NCBI RefSeq assembly: GCF_013009075.1
Contig: NZ_CP053108.1
Coordinates: forward strand, 3,180,517-3,244,516
DNA from: Halomonas sp. TA22
GTDB taxonomy: Bacteria > Pseudomonadota > Gammaproteobacteria > Pseudomonadales > Halomonadaceae
Reading direction: 5' to 3'
Length of the DNA stretch: 64,000 bases
In this document: positions 49,632 through 59,878 of the stretch, piece after piece
Position numbering within the stretch: position 1 is the first letter of the stretch
Layout of the letters: each line of letters starts with the position of its first letter
Position numbers and translations under genes: made by a program
The notes under the pieces: model-generated
Databases searched by the model: none
What the model saw: only the letters and a program-made list of their open reading frames with translations
Told to the model about the DNA's origin: nothing

Positions 49632-50411
49632 TCAGACGGCGCTGCGCAGCTCCTGCAGGAAATCGCCAAGCCCGGCATCGCATATCGATTCCAGCGCCGG
49701 GCGGGCAAAGTGGAACCCCTGCTGGCGAGTGATGCCGAGGTGCGCCAGCCACAGCGCTTCCTGGCGCGTTTCGATGCCTTCGGCGATCAGCGCAATGCCA
49801 AGCTCGTCTGCCAGACCATACACGGCGCGCAGGATCGCCTGACGGCGTAAGTCCTGATCGCAGCCCATGACGAGTTCACGGTCGATCTTGACGACATCGG
49901 GCTTGAGGTCGGCAAGCAGGTCGAGATTGGCGAAGCCGTTGCCGAAATCGTCGATCGCGGTGGTGAATCCCAGATTGCGGTAGGTGTCGATGATATGGCG
50001 CAGGTGCTGGCGATCCTTGACCATCTCGCTCTCGGTGATCTCGAAGGTGATGCGCTCGATGGGCCAGCCGACCCGCTGCGAGACGGCCAGCGTGGCCTGA
50101 ATGCACGCGCTCGGCTCATAGACGGCGTTGGGCAGGAAATTGATCGACAAGTTCTCCTGCATCTCCAGCTGGCTGGCAAGCTCGATCGCCTTGATGCGGC
50201 AGGCCTGGTCGAAGCGGTAGAGATACTCCGGCGTGATTCTCGAGAGGATCTCGTAGGCAGATTCCCCGTTGAGCCCGCGCACCAGAGCCTCATAGGTGGT
50301 GACCTCGGCAGTGGAAATGTCGACGATCGGCTGGAAGGCCATGGTGAAGTCGAACGGCAGGGGCGCATCGCAGCGTCCGCAGTGGGCATCGTGCCGTGCG
50401 CAGTGGCTCAT
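49632..50411 (-). CDS. EAL-domain protein (c-di-GMP phosphodiesterase type) with Cys/His-rich N-terminus
   Basis: A 259-residue protein with one EAL domain filling most of it: YEALVRG (EAL motif), INFLPNAVY, ITFEITESEMV, TAIDDFGNGFANLDLLADLKPDVVKID and IAEGIETRQEA. The DDFG and E/N/K residues needed for c-di-GMP hydrolysis appear present. The N-terminus MSHCARHDAHCGRCDAP has C4, H7, H10, C11 and C14, a possible metal site. GGGAGG supports ATG 50411. No GGDEF or membrane segment is present, so it is a cytoplasmic phosphodiesterase or sensor. Confidence 0.88.
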   Translation of the reverse strand: MSHCARHDAHCGRCDAPLPFDFTMAFQPIVDISTAEVTTYEALVRGLNGESAYEILSRITPEYLYRFDQACRIKAIELASQLEMQENLSINFLPNAVYEPSACIQATLAVSQRVGWPIERITFEITESEMVKDRQHLRHIIDTYRNLGFTTAIDDFGNGFANLDLLADLKPDVVKIDRELVMGCDQDLRRQAILRAVYGLADELGIALIAEGIETRQEALWLAHLGITRQQGFHFARPALESICDAGLGDFLQELRSAV

Positions 50412-50518
50412 GGAAGCCTCCCGGAGTGTCATTTGGCATTGGCAAAGCGAGTACCAAGGCCATGATAACAGCCTAGCTCACCACAGATGAGGGGATATCG
50501 GCGGCAGTAGTGGTTTTC

Positions 50519-51442
50519 TTAATGCCGAACTCTCTTGCCCTTGGCCACCATCACCACGCCAGCGAGAGCCAATGCCATGCCCAAGATGGCCAGCGGCGGT
50601 AGTGCTTCACCGAACAGCCACCATGCCTCGAGTGCAGTCACTGGGGGAACCAGATAGAACAGGCTGGCGACACGCGAGGCCTCACCGCGCTTGATCAGCG
50701 CCATCAGCAGCAGGATGGCGGCGATCGACAGCACCACCACCAGCCAGCCCAGCGTCAGGATGAAGGTCAGGTTCCACTCGATATCGCGGGTCTCGAAGAG
50801 CAGGGCGCAAATACCCAGTACCGCTCCTGCAGACAGATACTGCACCAGCGTGCCGGAGAGCAGGGGCATGCCGGTGCAGTAGCGCTTCTGGTAGAGCGTG
50901 CCGAGGGAGATACCCAGCAGGGCAATGAAGACGCTTGTCAGTGCCCCAAGGCCGAACCCCTCGAACACGTGGGTACCGCTGGGATCGAGCTTGCCGCCAA
51001 GCACCAGCGCGATACCCAGCAGGCCGAGCGCCAGCCCGGCCCACTGCAGCAGGGTGAGACGCTCGTCGAGCAGCGGTCTTGCCAGTGCAGCGGTCAATAG
51101 CGGTTGCAGTCCCACCAGCAGCGAGGCGAGCCCCGCCGGCATGCCCAGTGAAATGCCATAGAAAACGCCTGCCAGATAGGCTCCATGCACGAGCAGACCG
51201 GTCACTGCGATATGGCCCCACAGCCGGCTGCTACGCGGCCAGGGAGCCCTGATCATCAGTACCAGCGGCACCAATAGGGCCAGTGTCAGCATGAAGCGCA
51301 CGAACAGAAAGGTGAAGGGTTCGGCATAGGGCAGACCAAACTTGGCGCCAATGAAGCCGGTGCTCCACATCAGGACAAAAAGCACGGGCATGGCGGCAAG
51401 CCAGAGCGTTTGGCTGCGGGAGGAGGCGTTGACGCTCTTCAT
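50519..51442 (-). CDS. DMT-superfamily (EamA) permease
   Basis: A 307-residue protein with ten hydrophobic segments in two EamA repeats; FVLMWSTGFIGAKFGLPYAEPFTFLFVRF is the first-repeat signature and ASLFYLVPPVTALEAWWLFGEALPP marks the second. Such proteins export amino acids or other metabolites. The substrate cannot be inferred. It is a single gene. Confidence 0.9.
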   Translation of the reverse strand: MKSVNASSRSQTLWLAAMPVLFVLMWSTGFIGAKFGLPYAEPFTFLFVRFMLTLALLVPLVLMIRAPWPRSSRLWGHIAVTGLLVHGAYLAGVFYGISLGMPAGLASLLVGLQPLLTAALARPLLDERLTLLQWAGLALGLLGIALVLGGKLDPSGTHVFEGFGLGALTSVFIALLGISLGTLYQKRYCTGMPLLSGTLVQYLSAGAVLGICALLFETRDIEWNLTFILTLGWLVVVLSIAAILLLMALIKRGEASRVASLFYLVPPVTALEAWWLFGEALPPLAILGMALALAGVVMVAKGKRVRH

Positions 51443-51642
51443 GAATTCTTCTCGTAGAGGTGTCAGGACTGCAATCAGGGATGAGCGAGTTTACGGAGAT
51501 CGGCAGGGCTTAGAAAGGAGGGTAACGCTGGCTTGATGAGTTCGGTAAGTATGCATTCGGCGCTTGAAGCGTAGCGTCTATTAAAATCGTCGCTCGGTGG
51601 CGACGAACGTGTGGTTTTTTATCGATAAATATTACATTTCGA

Positions 51643-51648
51643 TACAAT
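51643..51648 (+). promoter_or_regulatory. candidate -10 element for the DUF4168 gene
   Basis: TACAAT lies in an unusually AT-rich stretch (about 51610-51660), 70 bases before the gene. The -35 is weak. Confidence 0.35.
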
Positions 51649-51717
51649 AAAATTATGAACCACGAGGGAACGTTGTCGTCACACGTTTGCACACACACAG
51701 CTCTACTAGGAGATATC

Positions 51718-52122
51718 ATGAAACGGATAACTGCTCTCTTTTCTACCGCTCTGCTGACCGCTGGCCTGATGTCTGCTCAAGGCGCATTCGCTCAGGATCC
51801 TGCCCAGGACCCGGCCGCAGCTCAGCAGCCGCCGCAAGCAGCTGCCCCTGCGCAGCAAGATTTTTCCGACGAGCAGCTGCAGCAGTTCGCTGATGCCTCT
51901 CTGGAAATCGCTGTGATCTCCCAGGAGTACACTCAGCGTCTTCAGGGCGCCGAAGATGAAGCGACCCAGCAGGAAGTTCGCATGGAAGCCAACGACAGAA
52001 TGGTCGAAGTCGTTGAAGATAGCGGCCTCGATGTCGATACGTTCAATGCCATCGGCTACACCATCCAGCAGGATCCGGAAATGATGCAGCGGGTTCAGCA
52101 GATGGCCGAAGAGCAGTCCTAA
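51718..52122 (+). CDS. DUF4168 secreted protein
   Basis: A 134-residue exported protein: a signal peptide to about GAFA-QD, a Gln/Pro/Ala-rich linker, then a DUF4168 helical domain (FSDEQLQQFADASLEIAVISQEY; FNAIGYTIQQDPEMMQRV). Function is unknown. TAGGAGA precedes ATG 51718; an upstream in-frame start at 51655 lacks this. A terminator follows. Confidence 0.87.
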   Translation: MKRITALFSTALLTAGLMSAQGAFAQDPAQDPAAAQQPPQAAAPAQQDFSDEQLQQFADASLEIAVISQEYTQRLQGAEDEATQQEVRMEANDRMVEVVEDSGLDVDTFNAIGYTIQQDPEMMQRVQQMAEEQS

Positions 52123-52165
52123 GGAGCCGTCCCAAGGCCGCTCTCCCGACCGATTCGGTTGGACG

Positions 52166-52203
52166 ACAAACCCTGCCCAGCGTGGCGGGGTTTGTGCGTT
52201 TTG
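52166..52203 (+). terminator. terminator after the DUF4168 gene
   Basis: ACAAACCCTGCC (52166-52177) pairs with GGCGGGGTTTGT (52184-52195) with one T-G pair; GCGTTTTGG follows. Confidence 0.72.
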
Positions 52204-52295
52204 GGAAGCTCAAGATGCACATGTCATTGCTTTCTTTACAGCGTCTTGCGGGATAAGCAGAATCTCGATGATGAGTCGCTTGCGGGGAGAAGAAC

Positions 52296-54197
52296 ATGGA
52301 TGTCGAACTACTGGAAATCCGCGAGCACATGGGGCGTTTTTCGCCCTTTGACGGGCTCTCCGAGGAGCTGCTCGATGAGATGGTGAATCAGGTCGAGGTG
52401 GCCTATTTCAAGGCGGACAGCGTCATTCTGGAGGCGGGCGGCAAGATCGGCGATCTGCACTATATCCGCAGTGGCGCCGTGGAGATCCGGCGTCGCAACG
52501 GTGATCTCTACAATCGGCTTGGCGAGGGCGATATCTTCGGTCACTTCAGCCTGCTGCGTCACCATCCGGTACGCTTTCCCGCCAGAGCCATTGAAGATAC
52601 GCTGATCTACTTCATTCCCAAGTTCATCTTTCTGAACCTGTGCGAGGCGGACGAGGACTTTGCCGATTTCGTCGAGCTGGGTCGCCCACGCCTTGAGTCG
52701 GCGGTCGAGAAGCAGCAGAAGAGCAACAACCTGATGACCACCCGGGTACGCAAGTTGCTCTCCCGGCGCCCTCTACTGGTCGAAGCCGACATGACGGTAC
52801 AGCAGATCGCCCAGCGCATGAGCGAGGAGTATGTCTCCGCTGCCCTGGTGATCACCCCGGTGGAGGGAGGTGAGCCGAGTTTCGTTCATGAAACGCGATC
52901 CTGGCAGCTACAGGGGATCATTACCGATCTCGACTTGCGTAACCGCGTGCTCGCCCAGGGGTTGCCCGCGGCAACACTGGTCGGTGACGTGGTCAGCCCG
53001 CGGCTGATCACCATCCAATCCGATGAGTCGGTACATGAAGCGATGCTGTGCATGCTGCGCTGCAATATCCATCACCTGCCGGTGCTCAATCGGCGCCAGC
53101 CGGTGGGCGTGCTCTATCTCTCCGACATCATTCGCTACGAGACGAACACCAGCCTCTATCTGGTCAGCAACATCTTCAACCAGACCGACGTGCGCGGTCT
53201 GGCGGCGTTGGTGCCCGATGTGCGCAACGCCTTTGCGCATATGGTCAAGGAGGGGGCCAATTCGATGATGGTCGGCAGTGCCATGTCCACCATCGGCCGA
53301 AGCTTTACCCGGCGGCTGCTGGAACTTGCCGAGGAGGAGCTAGGTCCGCCCCCGGTACCTTACTGTTTCATGGCGCTGGGTTCGATGGCGCGCAATGAGC
53401 AGAGTCTGGTGACGGATCAGGACAATGCGCTGATACTTGACGACCGTTTCGATCCCACCGAACACGATGCCTACTTCGCGGCACTGGCCAAGCGAGTCAG
53501 CGAAGGGCTGGATGCCTGTGGCTATACCCTGTGCAAGGGAGACGTGATGGCCACCAACACGCGCTGGCGTCAGCCGCTTCGGGTCTGGAAGCAGTATTTC
53601 AGCGACTGGATCGAGGATCCGACCCCCGAGCGGTTACTGCACAGCTCGATCTTCTTCGACCTGGACAGCGTCCACGGTGAGGAGGCGTTTGCCGAGCAGT
53701 TGCAGGATCTGGTGGCCGCCAAGGCCTCGCAACATCCGCTGTTCCTGGCCGCCATGGCGCGTAACGCGCTAAACCGCAAACCGCCGCTGGGCTTTTTCCG
53801 CACCTTCGTGATGGAGAAGGATGGCAAGCACAACGACATCATCAACCTCAAGCGGCGCGGGACTGCCCCGCTGGTCGAGCTGATTCGCGTGCACGCCCTG
53901 GCATGCGGCTCCCGGGCCCAGAACTCCTTCGATCGCCTCGACGACATCGCCAAGACGCAGCTGCTGCCCGAGGGGAGCGGCGAGAGGATCCGCTACGCCT
54001 TCGAATTCCTCTCCATGGTGCGTATCCGTCACCAGGTGATCGATATCGAACAGCAGCAGACGCCGGACAACAACATCGAGCCGGGTAATGTCTCCGACAG
54101 CGAGCGTCACCATCTCAAGGACGCCTTCCAAGTGCTCAGTAACGCGCAGAAATTCCTCAAGTTTCGCTATCCCATTCCCACGACGCGGTCCCGCTGA
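52296..54197 (+). CDS. cNMP-binding/CBS/DUF294 nucleotidyltransferase-like signalling protein
   Basis: A 633-residue multidomain protein. A cyclic-nucleotide-binding-like domain is at about 10-130 (ILEAGGKIGDLHYIRSGAVEIRRRNGD). Two CBS domains span about 150-290, and a DUF294 nucleotidyltransferase-like domain lies at about 340-470. A substrate-binding helical domain completes the C-terminus. The nucleotidyltransferase core is MALGSMARNEQSLVTDQDNA (near residues 360-380), with the G-S and D-x-D residues present. The exonuclease gene starts three bases after its stop. Proteins of this type usually sit near acetate or solute symporters; here a BCCT carrier follows. Confidence 0.88.
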   Translation: MDVELLEIREHMGRFSPFDGLSEELLDEMVNQVEVAYFKADSVILEAGGKIGDLHYIRSGAVEIRRRNGDLYNRLGEGDIFGHFSLLRHHPVRFPARAIEDTLIYFIPKFIFLNLCEADEDFADFVELGRPRLESAVEKQQKSNNLMTTRVRKLLSRRPLLVEADMTVQQIAQRMSEEYVSAALVITPVEGGEPSFVHETRSWQLQGIITDLDLRNRVLAQGLPAATLVGDVVSPRLITIQSDESVHEAMLCMLRCNIHHLPVLNRRQPVGVLYLSDIIRYETNTSLYLVSNIFNQTDVRGLAALVPDVRNAFAHMVKEGANSMMVGSAMSTIGRSFTRRLLELAEEELGPPPVPYCFMALGSMARNEQSLVTDQDNALILDDRFDPTEHDAYFAALAKRVSEGLDACGYTLCKGDVMATNTRWRQPLRVWKQYFSDWIEDPTPERLLHSSIFFDLDSVHGEEAFAEQLQDLVAAKASQHPLFLAAMARNALNRKPPLGFFRTFVMEKDGKHNDIINLKRRGTAPLVELIRVHALACGSRAQNSFDRLDDIAKTQLLPEGSGERIRYAFEFLSMVRIRHQVIDIEQQQTPDNNIEPGNVSDSERHHLKDAFQVLSNAQKFLKFRYPIPTTRSR

Positions 54198-54200
54198 GTC

Positions 54201-54923
54201 ATGCTATCCAGGCGCCACCGAAGCAGCGACAGCCCCGGCTGGCAGGAGTACTACACGCAGCAGGCCCGCAAGGCAGGCGATACGCGTCTCCGCGAATTCT
54301 ATGCCGCAGGTAGCGTGGCACCGCAGACACCAATCGCCGATGCGCCACTGATCGCGCTGGATATCGAGACCACCGGCCTCGATTCGCGGCGTCATTCGAT
54401 CGTCAGCATCGGCCTGGTGCCGTTCACCCTGCAGCGCATTCATCTATCACAGCGGCGTTACTGGGTCGTCTGCCCGCCGCGCCCATTGAGCGAGCAGTCG
54501 ATCACCGTGCATCGCCTCACCCACTCCGACGTGGCGGACGCGCCGGACCTGGGCGAGATCCTCGATGAGTTGTTCGTAAGCCTGAGCGGTCGGCTGGCGG
54601 TGGTGCACTTTCGCCATATCGAGCGTCCATTCCTGGATGCGGCGATCAAGCGGCGACTAGGGGAGGGGCTCAAGTTTCCGGTCATTGATACCATGTCGCT
54701 GGAGGCGCGGCGGCATCGTCAGTCATCTTGGGCGAGACTGCGCCGCTGGCTGGGCAGGCCACCGGTCTCGATCCGCCTGCACAACAGCCGCCTGCGCTAT
54801 GGCTTGCCGCCCTATGCCGCGCACCATGCGCTGGTCGATGCGCTGGCAACGGCGGAACTGCTGCAGGCGCAGATCGCGCGTCACTACTCCCCCGATACGC
54901 CGGTCGGCGAGCTCTGGTCATAA
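54201..54923 (+). CDS. DEDDh 3'-5' exonuclease (DNA polymerase III epsilon-like)
   Basis: A 240-residue exonuclease-fold protein. Exo I is LIALDIETTGLDSRRH (D and E), Exo II includes the H/D of the RLAVVHFRHIERPFLDAA region, and Exo III is YAAHHALVDALATAELLQ (H and D). It lies three bases after the DUF294 gene and is almost certainly co-translated. It is not the replicative DnaQ, lacking the clamp-binding tail. The same gene pair recurs in other gammaproteobacteria, from memory, but its joint role is not settled. Confidence 0.87.
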   Translation: MLSRRHRSSDSPGWQEYYTQQARKAGDTRLREFYAAGSVAPQTPIADAPLIALDIETTGLDSRRHSIVSIGLVPFTLQRIHLSQRRYWVVCPPRPLSEQSITVHRLTHSDVADAPDLGEILDELFVSLSGRLAVVHFRHIERPFLDAAIKRRLGEGLKFPVIDTMSLEARRHRQSSWARLRRWLGRPPVSIRLHNSRLRYGLPPYAAHHALVDALATAELLQAQIARHYSPDTPVGELWS

Positions 54924-54943
54924 GTCATAATGCGTGAATACGA

Positions 54944-54968
54944 CGAAGGCGGCCCAGGGCCGCCTTCG
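54944..54968. terminator. hairpin between the convergent exonuclease and BCCT genes
   Basis: An 11-bp stem CGAAGGCGGCC/GGCCGCCTTCG with a three-base loop and no T-run on either strand. It is a probable transcript end for both genes. Confidence 0.5.
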
Positions 54969-54989
54969 CTGATCGGGCAAGCAGTTACG

Positions 54990-56657
54990 TCAGGCTGCGC
55001 GCGGCTCGCTCATCAAGCCCTTGACGATGGCGTAGCAAGCCGCCAGCAGCACCACGGTGAAGGGCAGGCCGGTGGTGATCACCGCCGCCTGCAGCGCGGT
55101 CAGGCCGCCGCCGAGCAGTAGCGCGATGGCGATGGCACCCTCGATGATCGCCCAGAACATGCGCTGGGGCTTGGGCGCATCGACCTTGCCGCCAGCGGTG
55201 ATGGAGTCGATCACCAGCGAGCCGGAGTCCGACGAGGTGATGAAGAACACCAGCACCAGCACGATGCCGACGAAGGAGGTGATCGCTGCTAGCGGTAGCT
55301 GGCCGAGCATGACGAACAGCTGCAGCTCGAGTACCGCGTCCTGTACGCCTTCGAACCCATTGAGGTACTGGTCGATGGCGGTGCCACCGAAGGCGGTCAT
55401 CCACAACACCGAGACCAGCGAGGGAACCAACAGCACGGCGATCAGGAATTCACGCACGGTACGGCCACGGCTGACCCGGGCGATGAACATGCCGACGAAG
55501 GGCGACCAGCTGATCCACCAGGCCCAGTAGAAGGCGGTCCAGCCCTGGCTGAAGTTGGCATCCTCGCGTCCGAAGGGGTTGGAGAGCGCTGGCAGGTTGA
55601 CGGCATAGGCCAACAGGTTCTCGAAGAAGCCGGTCGCGATCATCAGGGTCGGGCCAACGATGATCACGAAGGCCAGCAACAGAAACGCCAGGACCATATT
55701 GATCTGCGAGAGTCGCTGTACCCCTTTTTCCACCCCCGCCACGACGGAGACCAGGGCGATGGCCGTGACCGCCGAGATCAGCAGCACCATGGAGACGGTA
55801 GTGTCTGGCAGACCGAAGAGGTGGCTCAGACCGGCGGTTGCCTGTGAGGCGCCAAGACCGAGCGAGGTGGCAAGCCCGAACAGCGTGGCAAAGACCGCCA
55901 GGATGTCGATCACATGCCCAGGCCAGCCCCAGATACGCTCCCCAAGGATGGGGTAGAAGATCGAGCGCATGGTCAGCGGCAGGCCCTTGTTGAACGAAAA
56001 CAGCGCCAATGCCAGGGCGACGATGGCGTAGATGGCCCACGGGTGCAGGCCCCAATGGAAGATCGTGGCCGCCATGCCCAGGCTGACGGCGGCGGACTGA
56101 TCGCCTTCGGCAGCTCCAAGCGGGGCCCAGTCGGTGCGCGCCCCATTTTCTGTGGCGATGCCGTCAAGTGCGGTGCCGAAGTGGGTCATGGGCTCGGAGA
56201 CGCCATAGAACATCAGCCCGATGCCCATGCCCGCGGCGAACAGCATCGCAAACCAGCCAGCGTAGCTGAAGTCCGGCGTGGCGTCGGCGCCACCGATCCG
56301 AACCTTGGCCAGTGGCGTGAAGATCAGTACGACCGTCAGGATCACGAAGATGTTCGCCGAGAGCAGGAAGAACCAGGCCAGATTGCTGGTCAGAAAGGCG
56401 AAGGCGCCATCGAAGATAGGTGCCACCTGCTCCTGCAGGGCGAGGGTGATGATAACGAAAAACAGGATCACCAGGGCCGAGAAAGAGAAGACCTTGCTGT
56501 GCAGATCCAGATTCACGCCGAACTTGCTGGCGGTAACGTTATCCTGGCCAATGACATAATCCGTGTCGATCAGGTTCGCCGGTCCTTCCGGGGCCGGAAT
56601 GCCCTCAGAGCTTGCTTGCGGCTCCTGGGCGGATGAGTCTGATGAATTGTCGCTCAC
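54990..56657 (-). CDS. BCCT-family betaine/carnitine/choline transporter
   Basis: A 555-residue carrier with 12 hydrophobic segments. The glycine-rich GMGIGLMFYGVSEPM is the form usually seen in Na+-coupled betaine carriers of this family. FHWGLHPWAIYAIVALALA and FYWAWWISWSPFVGMFIARVSRGR are BCCT signatures. The N-terminal tail (about 45 residues) is acidic. It probably takes up compatible solutes such as glycine betaine. It starts at GTG 56657, with GGAGAG upstream. Confidence 0.94.
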   Translation of the reverse strand: MSDNSSDSSAQEPQASSEGIPAPEGPANLIDTDYVIGQDNVTASKFGVNLDLHSKVFSFSALVILFFVIITLALQEQVAPIFDGAFAFLTSNLAWFFLLSANIFVILTVVLIFTPLAKVRIGGADATPDFSYAGWFAMLFAAGMGIGLMFYGVSEPMTHFGTALDGIATENGARTDWAPLGAAEGDQSAAVSLGMAATIFHWGLHPWAIYAIVALALALFSFNKGLPLTMRSIFYPILGERIWGWPGHVIDILAVFATLFGLATSLGLGASQATAGLSHLFGLPDTTVSMVLLISAVTAIALVSVVAGVEKGVQRLSQINMVLAFLLLAFVIIVGPTLMIATGFFENLLAYAVNLPALSNPFGREDANFSQGWTAFYWAWWISWSPFVGMFIARVSRGRTVREFLIAVLLVPSLVSVLWMTAFGGTAIDQYLNGFEGVQDAVLELQLFVMLGQLPLAAITSFVGIVLVLVFFITSSDSGSLVIDSITAGGKVDAPKPQRMFWAIIEGAIAIALLLGGGLTALQAAVITTGLPFTVVLLAACYAIVKGLMSEPRAA

Positions 56658-56832
56658 AGAACGCTCTCCGTTATTAGGGCCTCGAATATCCTTGCCCGGT
56701 GTAGCGGCGGGCAGTAGAACAAGAAGCGTTGTTAATGTAATTCAAGGGAATTGCTAAAACCCTCTTATATTGTGACGCTTTGTCGCTAAAATTCCACAAC
56801 TCTGTCGCCCTTTATCGACAATCGGGACCAAT

Positions 56833-56865
56833 GCAAAAGGCCCACCGCTACAAGCAATGGGCCTT
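56833..56865 (-). terminator. terminator of the PRC-barrel gene
   Basis: On the minus strand, AAGGCCCA (56858-56865) pairs with TGGGCCTT (56837-56844) and TTGC follows. It lies 26 bases beyond the stop. Confidence 0.6.
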
Positions 56866-56890
56866 AGAGCAGCGATCTCACTTTACGCGA

Positions 56891-57385
56891 TCAGTTGCTG
56901 TCGTTCGTCTCGAACGCCTCGCGGGTTCGCTGCCAGGCACTTTCGGCCCCCTCGCGGGTGGTCTCCCAGGCGGCTCGCGCCTCTTGGCTCGCCTGATTCC
57001 ACCAATCGGCATCATATTCCGGCAACTGCTCGATCTCCTCCTGAGTCGCATCGACCAGCAGCCGATGTACCGTTCTGCCGTGTTCATCGGTCTCGGTGGT
57101 CAGCTGAAACGACTGGTTCTCGAGCACTACCTCTCGTCCCCCCAGCCCGAGCGTTGCGCCGCTAACGATGATGATGGCCTGCACGCTCATGTTGTCATCA
57201 AGCAGGATGTCGCCGACTTCGCCGATGCTCTCCTCGGGGCTTGCCTGCAAATAGACATCGGCGTTGGTGATGTCATTTGCCGAGTAGAGCCCCTGCGCCA
57301 TGTGGCTTTCGGCGAGGGCCGGCCCGCCGAGCATCAAGCTCCCGGAGACCAGCGACAGGCTCAAGACCAGTGCTCTGCTACGCAT
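56891..57385 (-). CDS. exported PRC-barrel domain protein
   Basis: A 164-residue protein with a signal peptide to about PALA-ES, a PRC-barrel domain (about residues 35-105: SIGEVGDILLDDNMSVQAIIIVSGATLGLGGREV), and a C-terminal acidic, Trp/Glu-rich helix. Function is unknown; PRC-barrel proteins in halophiles are often stress-related. GGAGGAG precedes ATG 57385; the longer frame is not supported. It is divergent from an acidic lipoprotein. Confidence 0.87.
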   Translation of the reverse strand: MRSRALVLSLSLVSGSLMLGGPALAESHMAQGLYSANDITNADVYLQASPEESIGEVGDILLDDNMSVQAIIIVSGATLGLGGREVVLENQSFQLTTETDEHGRTVHRLLVDATQEEIEQLPEYDADWWNQASQEARAAWETTREGAESAWQRTREAFETNDSN

Positions 57386-57656
57386 GACATCTCCTCCACT
57401 AAAGTGATTGTTTAACCATGGCAGTTCCCTCGCTGATGTCAACTTGCCACACACTGTGGCCTTCTGCCCTGCATATATGGCGCATGTGTCATTTTTCGCC
57501 ATTGGATATGGGCTTGTCGAGGGCGTGTAAGACGCTCTGCCTTGGCCCCATCCTCTTGTTTTAACAAAAAAATAATAGGGGGTTGAGGGTTTGGCATAAA
57601 ACCAGCTAAGTTAAGGAAGCACGATCAGTAAATCCAAGGATGCACCGGAGGCAAGG

Positions 57657-58007
57657 ATGACTATTCGATACAAGGCAAGTCGCCGACTGACGGCAGCCGC
57701 TTCCATCACCGCCATGGTGCTGGGCAGCTTTGCGTTGACGGGTTGCGGAAACGATGACGAAGACGTTCCACCCGTGGGTAACGAGCCGGCAATGGAACAG
57801 CCCACCGATGATGATCTGGGAATGGATCAGGAGCAGGGCGTCGACAATCAACCCGTGGATCAGCAGCAGGCGATCGGCGATCCCGAACCTGCCGACCAGG
57901 CGGGAGATGAGGATGAGCGTGTTCCCGGCACGGCACCTGGTGGCGGTGAGGATCCCATGATGCAGGAAGAGCCCGCACCTACCGATGGCACGGGCGGCGG
58001 TATGTGA
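57657..58007 (+). CDS. small acidic lipoprotein of unknown function
   Basis: A 116-residue protein with a lipoprotein signal ending in LTGC (cysteine near residue 30). The mature part is dominated by D, E, Q, P and G (NDDEDVPPVGNEPAMEQP...) and should be disordered. No domain is recognised. CGGAGG precedes ATG 57657. Upstream is an AT-rich stretch (57555-57612) with a weak TTGAGG/TAAGTT promoter-like pair 18 bp apart. Confidence 0.75.
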   Translation: MTIRYKASRRLTAAASITAMVLGSFALTGCGNDDEDVPPVGNEPAMEQPTDDDLGMDQEQGVDNQPVDQQQAIGDPEPADQAGDEDERVPGTAPGGGEDPMMQEEPAPTDGTGGGM

Positions 58008-58073
58008 CCCGCTGATGGCCAGCAACCTCACGTAAGCGAGAGCGCAACATCGCGCAAGTAGTAGTGCATAGAG

Positions 58074-58100
58074 ACAGTACCCCTCTGGGGTACTGTTTTT
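58074..58100 (+). terminator. terminator after the acidic lipoprotein gene
   Basis: A perfect 10-bp stem ACAGTACCCC/GGGGTACTGT with loop TCT is followed by TTTTT. It separates the two small acidic genes. Confidence 0.88.
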
Positions 58101-58150
58101 GGTGAAACGCAGCAAACGCCAAAGCCCGCTAATCGCTGCAGGAGAGAGAC

Positions 58151-58429
58151 ATGATGTCTATACGTACACATGGATTGGCAATCGTTGGCTTAACACTCGT
58201 TTTTCTGAGTGGCCAGGCTACTTGGGCGGAGCAGGAGATGCTCGAAACCAACGAGACCGAAGCGCAATCCGCCGAGGTTCAGGAAACCGAGAGCACCGAG
58301 CCGGAGGATGAAGCGGGTCTTCCGGAGCAGGAGGAGGCGGGATTCGGTGATGGCGGCGAAGCCATGCCGGGCATCGAGAATTCACCAGCCGAGGACGATA
58401 TCGAGGAGCCAACTACGTCAGAGGAGTGA
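58151..58429 (+). CDS. small acidic secreted protein of unknown function
   Basis: A 92-residue protein with a signal peptide to about ATWA-EQ. The mature part of about 65 residues is extremely rich in glutamate (ETEAQSAEVQETESTEPEDEAG) and should be disordered. No family is recognised. AGGAGAGAG precedes the ATG. Similar in style to the lipoprotein before it, but a terminator lies between them. Confidence 0.68.
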   Translation: MMSIRTHGLAIVGLTLVFLSGQATWAEQEMLETNETEAQSAEVQETESTEPEDEAGLPEQEEAGFGDGGEAMPGIENSPAEDDIEEPTTSEE

Positions 58430-58483
58430 GGCAGCGCGCCGGTGCAGGGCCCCAGAGCGTGCCTCACCGTGAGGTGGGCCAGC

Positions 58484-59848
<1,365 letters not shown>

Positions 59849-59878
59849 GAAAGCCTCCTTGTCATGCATCTGGCTTCT

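Noticed and set aside
51587-51620. TCGTCGC/GCGACGA hairpin followed at a distance by a T-run
   Set aside because: Eight bases separate stem and T-run, and no plus-strand gene ends upstream; not a convincing terminator.
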